Notes under the pieces: generated by a model
What the model was told of the DNA's origin: nothing
Database searches by the model: none
What the model saw: the letters and a program-made list of their open reading frames with translations, nothing else
Shown: one piece after another, positions 8,329-15,527 of the stretch
Position numbering within the stretch: the first letter of the stretch is position 1
Layout of the letters: each line of letters starts with the position of its first letter
Position numbers and translations under genes: made by a program
NCBI RefSeq assembly: GCF_018131075.1
Contig: NZ_JAFCLS010000022.1
Location: forward strand, 1-64,000
Direction of reading: 5' to 3'
Source: Bradyrhizobium sp. JYMT SZCCT0428
Lineage (GTDB): Bacteria > Pseudomonadota > Alphaproteobacteria > Rhizobiales > Xanthobacteraceae
DNA length: 64,000 nt

Positions 8329-9285
8329 TCAGCCGAACTCGCTGCGCGGATTGTAAGGGTGGCCGTCGCGCCACTTTTGCATCAATGCTTCAAGCTCGGC
8401 ATCGTTCCCGTCGGGAAGAATAATCCTCGTCGTGACGAACAGGTCGCCGGTCCCGCCTGCCTTCGGCAGCCCCTTGCCCTTGAGTCGGAAGGTGCGACCG
8501 CTGGAGGTGTTCTTCGGGATCGGAAATTCGACCGCGCCGCCGAGGGTCGGCACCCGAATCTTGGCCCCGAGCACCGCCTCATAGAGCGTGATCGGCAGAT
8601 CGAGCCGCAGATCGCTGCCGTCGATCTTGAAGAAGGGATGCGGCGCAATGCTGACGGTGATCAGGAGGTCGCCCGGCGGATGGCCTTGCGCGGTCTCGCC
8701 CTGGCCCTTCACCCGGATTTGCTGACCGGCGGCGACGCCTGCCGGAATCTTGACGTTGAGCTCCTTGCCGGTCGGCAGCCGGACGCGCTTCTCGGCACCC
8801 TTGACCGACTCCTCCAGCGACACCGTCATGGCGACGCTGAGATCGAGATCGAGGCCGATCCCGCCGGTGTCGAATTCAAATCCTCTGCCACCGCCGGGAC
8901 GTTGCCCGCGGGCAGCGCCGCCGAACATGCTGTTGAGGATGTCCTCGAAGCCGCCGCCGCCGGGGCCGGGGCCGCCGCCGCTGCGGAACGTGTGGCTTTC
9001 AAAGCCGCCGCCCGGGCCGGCACGGCCGCGCGGGCCGCCGCCGGGAAAGCCCTGAAAGCGCGGCTTGCCCTCGGCGTCGATCTCACCGCGATCGAACTGC
9101 TTGCGCTTGTCCTCGTCGCCGATGATCTCGTTGGCTGAGTTGATCTCGGAAAAACGCGCCGCGGATTTCGGATCGTTGGTGTTGTTGTCGGGGTGATGCT
9201 TCTTGGCGAGCTTGCGGTAAGCACTCTTGATCGCCGCAGCGCTGGCGCCCCGCGGCACCCCCAAGACCTCATAGGGGTCGCGCAT
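8329..9285 (-). CDS. DnaJ-type co-chaperone without zinc finger (CbpA-like)
   Basis: A 318-residue Hsp40 co-chaperone expected to stimulate DnaK ATPase and deliver unfolded proteins. The J domain is at 1-70 with HPD at 31-33. A Gly/Phe-rich linker covers about 75-145 (GGGPRGRAGPGGGFES) and the substrate-binding C-terminal domain about 150-310. There is no CxxCxGxG zinc region, so it is the type II/CbpA class rather than the main DnaJ. GGAG lies eight bases before the ATG at 9285. A perfect 7-bp palindrome lies upstream at 9361-9378 and might be part of its control. Confidence 0.9.
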   Translation of the reverse strand: MRDPYEVLGVPRGASAAAIKSAYRKLAKKHHPDNNTNDPKSAARFSEINSANEIIGDEDKRKQFDRGEIDAEGKPRFQGFPGGGPRGRAGPGGGFESHTFRSGGGPGPGGGGFEDILNSMFGGAARGQRPGGGRGFEFDTGGIGLDLDLSVAMTVSLEESVKGAEKRVRLPTGKELNVKIPAGVAAGQQIRVKGQGETAQGHPPGDLLITVSIAPHPFFKIDGSDLRLDLPITLYEAVLGAKIRVPTLGGAVEFPIPKNTSSGRTFRLKGKGLPKAGGTGDLFVTTRIILPDGNDAELEALMQKWRDGHPYNPRSEFG

Positions 9286-9360
9286 CCGTCACGTCTCCTT
9301 CACGGGAAATCGGTTCTAACTAAAGGGCTACTCGCCCGCTTTGCCTTCATCTGGGGAGCC

Positions 9361-9378
9361 AGTTGCATTTTTGCAACT
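9361..9378. promoter_or_regulatory. Perfect palindrome upstream of the dnaJ-like gene
   Basis: AGTTGCA-TTTT-TGCAACT is a perfect 7-bp inverted repeat with a 4-base spacer, 76 bases before the dnaJ-like ATG and about 45 bases after the stop of the lipoprotein gene. It could be a regulator site or an RNA hairpin of the lipoprotein transcript. There is no direct evidence for either. Confidence 0.4.
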
Positions 9379-9423
9379 GCCGATTCCCCTGAAAAACTGA
9401 CCCTTAAACGCTTTGGGGGTAGC

Positions 9424-9828
9424 TTAGCTCCGTTTCCAGGGCTTGAGGGTACGAATTTCCCATCGGCCCTGCTCACCCCGGCAGGCGGCGCCCTGCAGCC
9501 AGCTTTCCGCACGATCCTTGACGTAGCTGGCCAGGAAATCGCGGCAGGTACGGCCGTCGTCCGAGGCATAGGCCTGGGACAGCGGCGTCACCGAACCCCG
9601 CGCGCCGGTTTCGGGATTTTCCCAGGGCTGGCTGGAATCCTTGCCACCCTTGGTCAATACATCGGAGGCGGCCGTGCGGGCAAAGGCCAGATCGCTCTCG
9701 GTCGGCACCGGAGGGGCGGCCGGTGGCGTCACCGACCCGGTCACGTCTTTTTCTTCCAGCTTGGCGAGGACGTCGGAGCGGACCATGCTGCAACCGCCTG
9801 CGCCGAGGCCGATCAAAATCATGGTCAT
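9424..9828 (-). CDS. RT0821/Lpp0805-like surface lipoprotein
   Basis: The protein starts at a hydrophobic lipoprotein-like stretch (MTMILIGLGAGGC), whose Cys13 would be the lipid-attached residue, although the box AGGC is atypical. The mature part has a Pro-rich linker and then the compact domain SQAYASDDGRTCRDFLASY...GAACRGEQGRWEIR, which matches my memory of the RT0821/Lpp0805 surface-protein family (function unknown). The start is uncertain: the frame stays open to 9963, and a longer start (for example the TTG at 9936) would supply the positive residues expected in a signal peptide. The longest version would overlap the divergent pdxH start. Confidence 0.6.
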   Translation of the reverse strand: MTMILIGLGAGGCSMVRSDVLAKLEEKDVTGSVTPPAAPPVPTESDLAFARTAASDVLTKGGKDSSQPWENPETGARGSVTPLSQAYASDDGRTCRDFLASYVKDRAESWLQGAACRGEQGRWEIRTLKPWKRS

Positions 9829-9950
9829 CACCGCGCCCGCCGGCCGGATCGCCGATAGGCCAATGCGTCCCCATGTCCTATATAGGGCGAACCTATACTG
9901 GGGCTGTAGCGCGCTCTCTGACGCGAACGGACGCAACTGGAACTCCTGGC

Positions 9951-10592
9951 ATGACCGACACAACCTCCATCAAACACCCGACACCGTTAACATCGGGTGA
10001 TTTTACCGCCGCCGAGGAACCGTTTGCGTTGTTCGGTGCGTGGTTCGCCGAAGCCGTGAAGGCAGAGCCGAACGATCCCAACGCGATGGCGCTCGCAACC
10101 GTCGACGCCGACGGCCTTCCCGACGTGCGCATGGTGCTGATGAAAGGCTTTGATGCGGATGGTTTCGTGTTCTACAGCCACATCGCCAGCCAGAAGGGCC
10201 GCGAACTCGCCGCAAATCCTAAAGCGGCTTTACTATTTCACTGGAAATCGCTGCGCCGTCAGGTGCGCATCCGCGGCGACGTGTCGCCCGTGACGGCGGA
10301 AGAAGCCGACGCCTATTTCGCCACCCGCCCGAAGCAGGCGCAGATCGGCGCCTGGGCCTCTAAGCAATCGCAGCCGCTGGAAAGCCGCTTTGCCTTCGAG
10401 CAGGCGATCGCGCTGGTCGCCGCCAAGCACGTCATCGGCGAAGTGCCGCGTCCGCCGGGCTGGAGCGGCTGGCGCATCGAGCCGGTGCGTTTCGAATTCT
10501 GGCACGACCGTCCGTTCCGCCTCCACGACCGCATCGAATTCCGCCGCGACGCGCCGGTTCAACCCTGGACCAAAGTGCGGCTCTATCCCTGA
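9951..10592 (+). CDS. pdxH: Pyridoxamine 5'-phosphate oxidase
   Basis: FMN-dependent oxidase converting pyridoxine or pyridoxamine 5'-phosphate to pyridoxal 5'-phosphate. The 213 residues show the expected order: LATVDADGLPDVRMVLMKGF near the N-terminus, NPKAALLFHWKSLRRQVRIRG, the ARPKQAQIGAWASKQS-type loop (here TRPKQAQIGAWASKQS) and the C-terminal RIEPVRFEFW...KVRLYP. The ATG at 9951 gives the normal length; the frame extends upstream to 9723 but only through sequence opposite the divergent lipoprotein gene. The stop is 16 bases before the SDR gene, so the two are probably co-transcribed. Confidence 0.95.
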   Translation: MTDTTSIKHPTPLTSGDFTAAEEPFALFGAWFAEAVKAEPNDPNAMALATVDADGLPDVRMVLMKGFDADGFVFYSHIASQKGRELAANPKAALLFHWKSLRRQVRIRGDVSPVTAEEADAYFATRPKQAQIGAWASKQSQPLESRFAFEQAIALVAAKHVIGEVPRPPGWSGWRIEPVRFEFWHDRPFRLHDRIEFRRDAPVQPWTKVRLYP

Positions 10593-10608
10593 AGCCTGAA
10601 AGTATTGC

Positions 10609-11361
10609 ATGTCGACTTCCACCAATGCGCCGCGACGCACGTTGCTCCTGACCGGAGCCAGCCGCGGCATCGGCCATGCCACGGTGATCCGCTTTTCGTC
10701 GGCCGGCTGGCGCGTCATCACCTGCTCGCGGCATCCCTTCCCCGACAACTGTCCGTGGGACGCCGGGCCTGAAGATCACATCCAGGTCGATCTTGCCGAC
10801 CATGCCGATACCACGCGCGCGATTTCGGAAATCCGCGAACGCCTCGAAGGCGGCGCGCTGCACGCGCTGGTCAACAATGCCGCGATTTCGCCGAAGACCG
10901 CTGAAGGCACGCGGATGGGCACGATGGATACCGACATCGAGACCTGGAGCCATGTTTTCCGGGTGAATTTCTTCGCCCCCATCATGATGGCGCGCGGGCT
11001 GATCGAGGAATTGAAGGCCACCAAGGGCTCGGTGGTCAACGTCACCTCGATTGCGGGCTCGCGCGTGCATCCGTTCGCGGGCGTGGCCTATGCGACGTCG
11101 AAGGCGGCGCTTGCTTCACTCACACGTGAAATGGCGTCCGATTTCGGCCGCGTCGGCGTCCGCGTCAATTCGATCGCGCCGGGCGAGATCGACACCTCGA
11201 TCCTGTCGCCGGGCACCGAGAAGATCGTCGACCAGCAGATTCCAATGCACCGCCTCGGCACACCGGACGAGGTCGCCAAGATCATCTACGTGCTGTGTAC
11301 CGAAACCAGCAGTTACGTGAACGGCGCCGAGATCCACATCAACGGCGGCCAGCACGTCTAG
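10609..11361 (+). CDS. SDR family oxidoreductase
   Basis: A classical short-chain dehydrogenase of 250 residues, acting on an unknown alcohol or carbonyl with NAD(P)H. It has the nucleotide-binding TGASRGIG at 16-23, NNAA in the middle, and the catalytic Ser and YxxxK in VTSIAGS...VAYATSKAAL. The C-terminal GAEIHINGGQHV is typical. It directly follows pdxH, an arrangement I recall in other rhizobia, but a role in vitamin B6 metabolism is not shown. Confidence 0.9.
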   Translation: MSTSTNAPRRTLLLTGASRGIGHATVIRFSSAGWRVITCSRHPFPDNCPWDAGPEDHIQVDLADHADTTRAISEIRERLEGGALHALVNNAAISPKTAEGTRMGTMDTDIETWSHVFRVNFFAPIMMARGLIEELKATKGSVVNVTSIAGSRVHPFAGVAYATSKAALASLTREMASDFGRVGVRVNSIAPGEIDTSILSPGTEKIVDQQIPMHRLGTPDEVAKIIYVLCTETSSYVNGAEIHINGGQHV

Positions 11362-11491
11362 AGCACGACTGGTTCTGATTGAATCAGAACCGAAGCTCTG
11401 GATTCTCTTTTGACGCGGTTTTTTTGCGCGAACCGGTATGCACCCCGGATCAAGTCCGAGGGCATGCTTCGCGCGAAAGCGCTGGCGCGCT
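11362..11491. repeat. Degenerate dispersed repeat with small hairpin
   Basis: GGTTCTGATTGAATCAGAACC (two palindromic halves around TTGA) is followed by TTGACGCGG-like and GCGCGAACCGG sequence. A related arrangement, GTTCCGATAAAATCGGAAC then TTGACGCGTTTTCTTGACG, occurs at 17164-17258. I recall this as a common Bradyrhizobium gene-end element. Confidence 0.6.
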
Positions 11492-11722
11492 TCACTCCGC
11501 GTAGAACTTGCTCCGCGTTTTTCTTGGCGCGGTTCGCAGATCACGCGTCTCGACGTTGAAGGCGCTGGAGCATTCGTCTTCGTTCTCGCCATCGGCAAGC
11601 GCAGCCCCGCAATGCCGGCAGAGCCGCGCCGCGATCGCCTGCGCCTTGCCAACGATGCGGCCCTGTTGGTAGCGCGCAAAATCGATGACGTTGCGGGGTG
11701 ACGTTATGAATTTTTCAACCAT
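11492..11722 (-). CDS. Small cysteine-containing hypothetical protein
   Basis: A 76-residue protein with a central ARLCRHCGAALADGENEDECSS segment. The CxxC and a third Cys suggest a small zinc ribbon-like knuckle, but this is inference. GAGGA lies five bases before the ATG at 11722, a strong ribosome site, which argues that it is real despite its size. Similar short proteins seem familiar from Bradyrhizobium. The C-terminus is basic (RTAPRKTRSKFYAE). No signal peptide. Its target is unknown. Confidence 0.65.
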   Translation of the reverse strand: MVEKFITSPRNVIDFARYQQGRIVGKAQAIAARLCRHCGAALADGENEDECSSAFNVETRDLRTAPRKTRSKFYAE

Positions 11723-11875
11723 TGCTGTCCTCGCGGCTTGTGACAGCGTTATCGCAGAAAGCTGTCGCGCAAAGGTTCATCGCGACGCTCAAATTTTACT
11801 CGTACAATTGGGGCAGCTTCCTGTTTTTTTGAAGGTGCATGAATGCCCCCGAGATCATGCGCACGCCTTAACATC

Positions 11876-11926
11876 TCGGTTACTACGGCCGCTCGGCAAC
11901 TACAGTCACTCGGTGACTACAGTCAC
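11876..11926. repeat. Three 17-bp degenerate tandem repeats
   Basis: TCGGTTACTACGGCCGC (11876-11892), TCGGCAACTACAGTCAC (11893-11909) and TCGGTGACTACAGTCAC (11910-11926) follow each other directly and end a few bases from the corA stop codon. Units two and three differ at two positions. Confidence 0.85.
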
Positions 11927-11933
11927 GTTGCGC

Positions 11934-12953
11934 CTACAGCCACTTCTTCCATCTGAACAAGAAGTACGGCAGCACGGCTGCCATGAGCATCATCACCAGC
12001 GCCATCGGATAGCCGTGCGCCCATTCGAGCTCCGGCATCGCCTTGAAATTCATGCCGTAGATCGAGGCGATCAGCGTCGGCGGCATCAAGACCACGGCCA
12101 TCACCGAGAACAGCTTGATGATGTTGTTCTGCTCGAGATTGACGACGCCCAGCATGGCGTCGAGCACGAAGGTGATCTTGTTGGACAGGTAGGACGCGTG
12201 GTCGGTCAGCGAGGCGACGTCGCGCTGCATGGTCTTGAGCTGCTCGCGCATGTCCTTGGACCATTTGACGCCTTCCATGACCGCCGAGAGGAAAGTGACG
12301 ACGCGGCCGACCGAGACCAGGCTCTCGCGGACCTTCGAGGTCAAATCCCCCTTGCGCCCGATCGCGATCAGGATCTGCGAATATCGCTTGGCCTGGCCGT
12401 GACGCTCGCTTTCGGGTTCGAAGATGTCATGGGAAACCTGGTCGACGTCGGCGCCGACCTTCTCCAGGATGTCGGCGCAACGGTCGATCACCGCGTCGAC
12501 AAGTTCCATCAGCACCATTTCGCCCGTTATGCCCGGCATGCACGACCGCCCCAGCTTGTTCTCCACCAGGGCAAACGGCTTCGGCATGTCGTAGCGCACG
12601 GTTACCAATCGGTGACCGGCCATGATGAAGGTGACGGCCGTCGTCCGCGGCATATCGGTGTCGGAATGGCACATCAGCGTCGCGGTCATGTAGCGCGCGC
12701 CGTTCTCGATATAGAGCCGGCTGGAAATCTCGATCTCCTGCATGTCCTCCCGGGTCGGCACCGCGATCCCGGTCAGCCGCTCCACGGCGCGGTCTTCCTC
12801 GGTCGTCGGTTTCACCATGTCGATCCAGACCGCGGCCTCCGGCAACGTCGCCGGTTCAGCCACCTCGACTTTCTTAAGAGTGGATTCAGAGGGGACGTAC
12901 ACTGACAACATGGGAAACTCCGGAACAGGGCGGTCGTCTTTTGGTCCTGACAT
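11934..12953 (-). CDS. corA: CorA family magnesium/divalent cation transporter
   Basis: An inner-membrane channel for Mg2+ or related ions. The 339-residue protein has a long soluble N-terminal domain rich in helices, then two C-terminal membrane spans at about 277-296 and 313-333. The signature YGMN (Gly300-Met301-Asn302) lies at the end of the first span. The C-terminal KKWL is basic as expected for the cytoplasm. It appears to be a single-gene unit facing away from the L,D-transpeptidase gene. Ion preference cannot be read from the sequence. Confidence 0.93.
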   Translation of the reverse strand: MSGPKDDRPVPEFPMLSVYVPSESTLKKVEVAEPATLPEAAVWIDMVKPTTEEDRAVERLTGIAVPTREDMQEIEISSRLYIENGARYMTATLMCHSDTDMPRTTAVTFIMAGHRLVTVRYDMPKPFALVENKLGRSCMPGITGEMVLMELVDAVIDRCADILEKVGADVDQVSHDIFEPESERHGQAKRYSQILIAIGRKGDLTSKVRESLVSVGRVVTFLSAVMEGVKWSKDMREQLKTMQRDVASLTDHASYLSNKITFVLDAMLGVVNLEQNNIIKLFSVMAVVLMPPTLIASIYGMNFKAMPELEWAHGYPMALVMMLMAAVLPYFLFRWKKWL

Positions 12954-13310
12954 GTCTTCGTCGCGCGGACCTAGTACCCGTTTCGCGCGACAGCGCCACA
13001 GGCACCCAGCGGACTAAAGGCGATTCTGGCAAGCGCTTGATGACTGGCGTATTAACCCTCCATCCACATTTATGGCGGTGGGGTGGCGGTAGCGTGGCCA
13101 CGATTCGGCAAGGACGCCAGCGTTGCCTATAAATCAACCGGAAATCGAAAAACTTGCGGCATAAAAGCCACAGCCAGGCTCCCGCAGCGCCGAACAAGCG
13201 TCTAAGCACTGGAATAATTACCGGTTTTTGCCAATAATGGGATTATTGGAATCGTGGCGTTTGCGACGCAAATTGGCGCGTAACCGCGATATTGTTCGAT
13301 TGGAAGTGCA
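12954..13310. other. Divergent promoter region between corA and the L,D-transpeptidase gene
   Basis: 357 bases with no supported gene. The right half is AT-richer than its surroundings and holds the perfect palindrome at 13231-13249. No riboswitch-like magnesium leader was recognised upstream of corA. Confidence 0.5.
13231..13249. promoter_or_regulatory. Perfect 8-bp palindrome CCAATAAT-GGG-ATTATTGG
   Basis: An inverted repeat with a 3-base centre, 62 bases upstream of the L,D-transpeptidase ATG. Size and AT-rich arms are typical of a dimeric regulator site, but the regulator is unknown. A related half GGAATAATTACC lies just upstream at 13211. Confidence 0.45.
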
Positions 13311-13994
13311 ATGACGTCGCTGAAGGCAAAGTTGGGAATTCTGGCTGCAGGGCTGATGTTGTCGGGCTGCATGCAGACCACGAGCTATCAGGCCGCGCCC
13401 GAGGCCACGCTCAAGCCGAATGACAAGGCCCAGCTCGCAAAGGCGCGTTACGCCAAGGTTCCGGTGGCCGAACCGTTCCGCCGCGCCATCGTCGACTATC
13501 ATCGCCGTGAACTGCCCGGCACGATCGTGGTCGATTCCGACAACCATTATCTTTACCTGGTGCAGGACGGCGGCAAGGCGATCCGTTACGGCATCACGGT
13601 CGGCGAAGAAGCCTTGGCCTTCTCCGGCATTGCCAAGGTCGGCAACATGGCGGAATGGCCGAAATGGACACCGACCGCTGACATCCACAAGCGCATTGAA
13701 GGCCTGCCTGCGTCGGTGCCCGGCGGCGTCGACAATCCGCTCGGCGCCCGCGCGCTCTATCTTTACCAGGGCGGCCGTGACACGCTGTTCCGGATTCACG
13801 GCACCAACCAGCCGGAATATATCGGCGCATCGATTTCCTCGGGCTGCATTCGCATGACCAATGAGGACGTCATCGACCTCTACAGCAAGGTCAAGCAAGG
13901 CACGATCGTCGTGGTGCTCGACCCGAAGCAGGGTGACTCGCCCTACAATTCGAAGATGGCGCTCCAGGGCGGCGGCAGCTCGATAACGCAATAG
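13311..13994 (+). CDS. L,D-transpeptidase (YkuD domain) lipoprotein
   Basis: Predicted to form 3-3 cross-links in peptidoglycan or attach proteins to it. The 227-residue protein begins with a lipoprotein signal (GLMLSGC, lipid Cys20). The YkuD domain covers about 70-218, with catalytic His163 (RIHGTNQ) and SSGCIRM carrying Cys179 and Arg181. A GC hairpin with a T-run follows the stop (14022-14049), so it is probably monocistronic. The start ATG at 13311 has GGAAG six bases upstream (GGAAGTGCAATG). Confidence 0.93.
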   Translation: MTSLKAKLGILAAGLMLSGCMQTTSYQAAPEATLKPNDKAQLAKARYAKVPVAEPFRRAIVDYHRRELPGTIVVDSDNHYLYLVQDGGKAIRYGITVGEEALAFSGIAKVGNMAEWPKWTPTADIHKRIEGLPASVPGGVDNPLGARALYLYQGGRDTLFRIHGTNQPEYIGASISSGCIRMTNEDVIDLYSKVKQGTIVVVLDPKQGDSPYNSKMALQGGGSSITQ

Positions 13995-14021
13995 CGGATT
14001 GCATCACACCGCAACGAGATC

Positions 14022-14049
14022 AAAACGCCGGCTTTGCCGGCGTTTTTTA
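14022..14049 (+). terminator. Intrinsic terminator after the L,D-transpeptidase gene
   Basis: AACGCCGGC-TTT-GCCGGCGTT followed by TTTTAT. A 9-bp GC-rich stem with a T-run, 28 bases after the stop codon. Confidence 0.9.
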
Positions 14050-14263
14050 TTTGGCCGTGCGCTATCGCGGCCAACCCGCGCAATCAGCAGCATTGAAACA
14101 AGGGTGTGACCGAAATATCGACCGGAATTCCACGGGGGCCGCGGCAATGCGGCCAGAAGGACACAGCCTCTTCCGCAGCGAGCCCAAACCGGCACGTAAA
14201 CGCTGGAGTTACGCCAATGAATCGTCACGTATTGGGCGCGACTGGTGACCGCAAAGAGGACAA

Positions 14264-15445
14264 TCACGAGCGCCGGTTTTGCCGGCGCTTTTTTGTTGTG
14301 GGCTTGGGTTCGGGTTCGGGCGTTGCCGCACCGGATTTCTCATCCGCCGGGGCGGCGCTGGATTTCCCCGCAGCGGGTTTGGCAGCGTCCGATTTGGCCG
14401 CTTCGGGTTTGGCGGCAACCTCGCGCGGCGGCGCCTCTTCCGGCCGCTCGGCCGGCATCAGCGGCGCCCTCTGCGGCAGCGGATCCCACACGTTCCATTG
14501 GCAGATCCGGTAGTTGTTCCGCCGTTCCATGATGTCGAGATGGATGTGGTCCTCGTGGTACCAGTCCGACCCCGGACCCAGCACCGTCGAGAACCGCGCG
14601 CACGCACTATGCAGCACGGCTTCGCGCACCTCACGCGGCACGGTGCGATCGGTGAGCGAGATCGAGCGGCCATTGGCCAGCTTGAGGGCGCGGACGTCGA
14701 GCGCGTTGGCGCGGCCGTGCTCGGAGAGTCTTGCACCGACGATGCGGTTGCGGCCGCGGCATTCGAACGAGTCGAAATTGTCGAGATCGCTGATCGTGCT
14801 GCCGAGGCGCACCGCCAGCGGCGCGATGTCGGTCCGGATCCAGTCCGCCAATGCCGAGGCCATCGCGCAGCGCAGGATCGCCGCCGGCTTCACCGAGACC
14901 TGCCGCTTGTCCGGCAGCACGATCGCCTCGAGCCGCACCAGGTCCTCGCCCCCGCAGCCGCCGGCGCCACGGATGTCGGGAATACTGGGAGCAATGGCGA
15001 TGGCCTCCGTCAGCGCCAGCCGGCAGGCCGAGGGCGGAGGTGGCTGGGGCGTGGCCTGTTCGGTGGGCTTGGCTTCCTTTGTGGTCTCCTTGGCAGTTTC
15101 CTTGGCGGTTTCCTTGGCGGTTTCCTTGGCGGTTTCCTTGGCAGCTTCCTTGGAGGGCTCGTCAGCCGTGGGCTTGGCGGGCTCAGCAGTTGGTGCATCG
15201 GCCGGGCGAGGCCGCGGCAGCGGCACCGCCGCGCGGTGGACCTTTCCGCGCTGCCTCGGCGGATGGATCCCGAACAAATCGCCCCAAGGCGACTGCCATG
15301 CCCGGGACGTTTTCGCGGCCAGGGCCTGGTCGGAGAGCAGAGCGAGCAAAAGCAGGCCCGCCGCAACGGTAACCATTGCCGCCGCTGTGCGACCAAAGGC
15401 GCCAAAAGCCCATTTTCGGCTTGCTTTCTCCGCGCTACAGTTCAT
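14264..15445 (-). CDS. Extensin-like C-terminal domain protein, exported
   Basis: 393 residues beginning at the ATG at 15445 with a long signal segment (hydrophobic core about 22-43). Residues about 70-135 are Pro/Ala-rich and contain KETA repeats coded by a 12-bp DNA repeat. The extensin-like domain covers about 138-315 and includes SEHGRANALDVRAL and WYHEDHIHLDI. These His/Asp motifs resemble the zinc site of M15-type peptidoglycan peptidases, so a cell-wall role is inferred. The tail is an Ala/Lys/Pro-rich low-complexity stretch. An upstream ATG at 15493 overlaps the divergent acyl-CoA synthetase leader and is less likely. Confidence 0.85.
   Translation of the reverse strand: MNCSAEKASRKWAFGAFGRTAAAMVTVAAGLLLLALLSDQALAAKTSRAWQSPWGDLFGIHPPRQRGKVHRAAVPLPRPRPADAPTAEPAKPTADEPSKEAAKETAKETAKETAKETAKETTKEAKPTEQATPQPPPPSACRLALTEAIAIAPSIPDIRGAGGCGGEDLVRLEAIVLPDKRQVSVKPAAILRCAMASALADWIRTDIAPLAVRLGSTISDLDNFDSFECRGRNRIVGARLSEHGRANALDVRALKLANGRSISLTDRTVPREVREAVLHSACARFSTVLGPGSDWYHEDHIHLDIMERRNNYRICQWNVWDPLPQRAPLMPAERPEEAPPREVAAKPEAAKSDAAKPAAGKSSAAPADEKSGAATPEPEPKPTTKKRRQNRRS
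14267..14297 (+). terminator. Second plus-strand terminator, overlapping the end of the extensin-like gene
   Basis: GAGCGCCGG-TTTT-GCCGGCGCTTTTTTG forms a strong stem with a T-run on the plus strand. The nearest plus-strand gene already ends in the terminator at 14022-14049, so this second one would end a transcript starting between about 14050 and 14260, or serve as a backup. The same bases encode the last residues (KKRRQNRRS) of the minus-strand extensin-like gene. Confidence 0.75.
15087..15156. repeat. 12-bp tandem repeat coding KETA units
   Basis: Five full units of TCCTTGGC(A/G)G(T/C)T plus a partial sixth on the plus strand, read on the minus strand as repeated Lys-Glu-Thr-Ala. Because the unit is a multiple of three, copy changes would keep the frame and only alter the length of the spacer between the membrane and the folded domain. 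Confidence 0.9.
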
Positions 15446-15527
15446 GTCAATTCCATGATCGCACGCCAAGACACCAGCACTTTGGCGGATCATGCGCGAG
15501 ACAATAACCTTTGGGAGGGACGTGCGT

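Noticed and set aside
14051..14248. A 65-codon plus-strand frame between two terminators
   Set aside because: No ribosome site and unnatural composition. A small RNA is the better explanation for the second terminator, so it is listed only as a finding.
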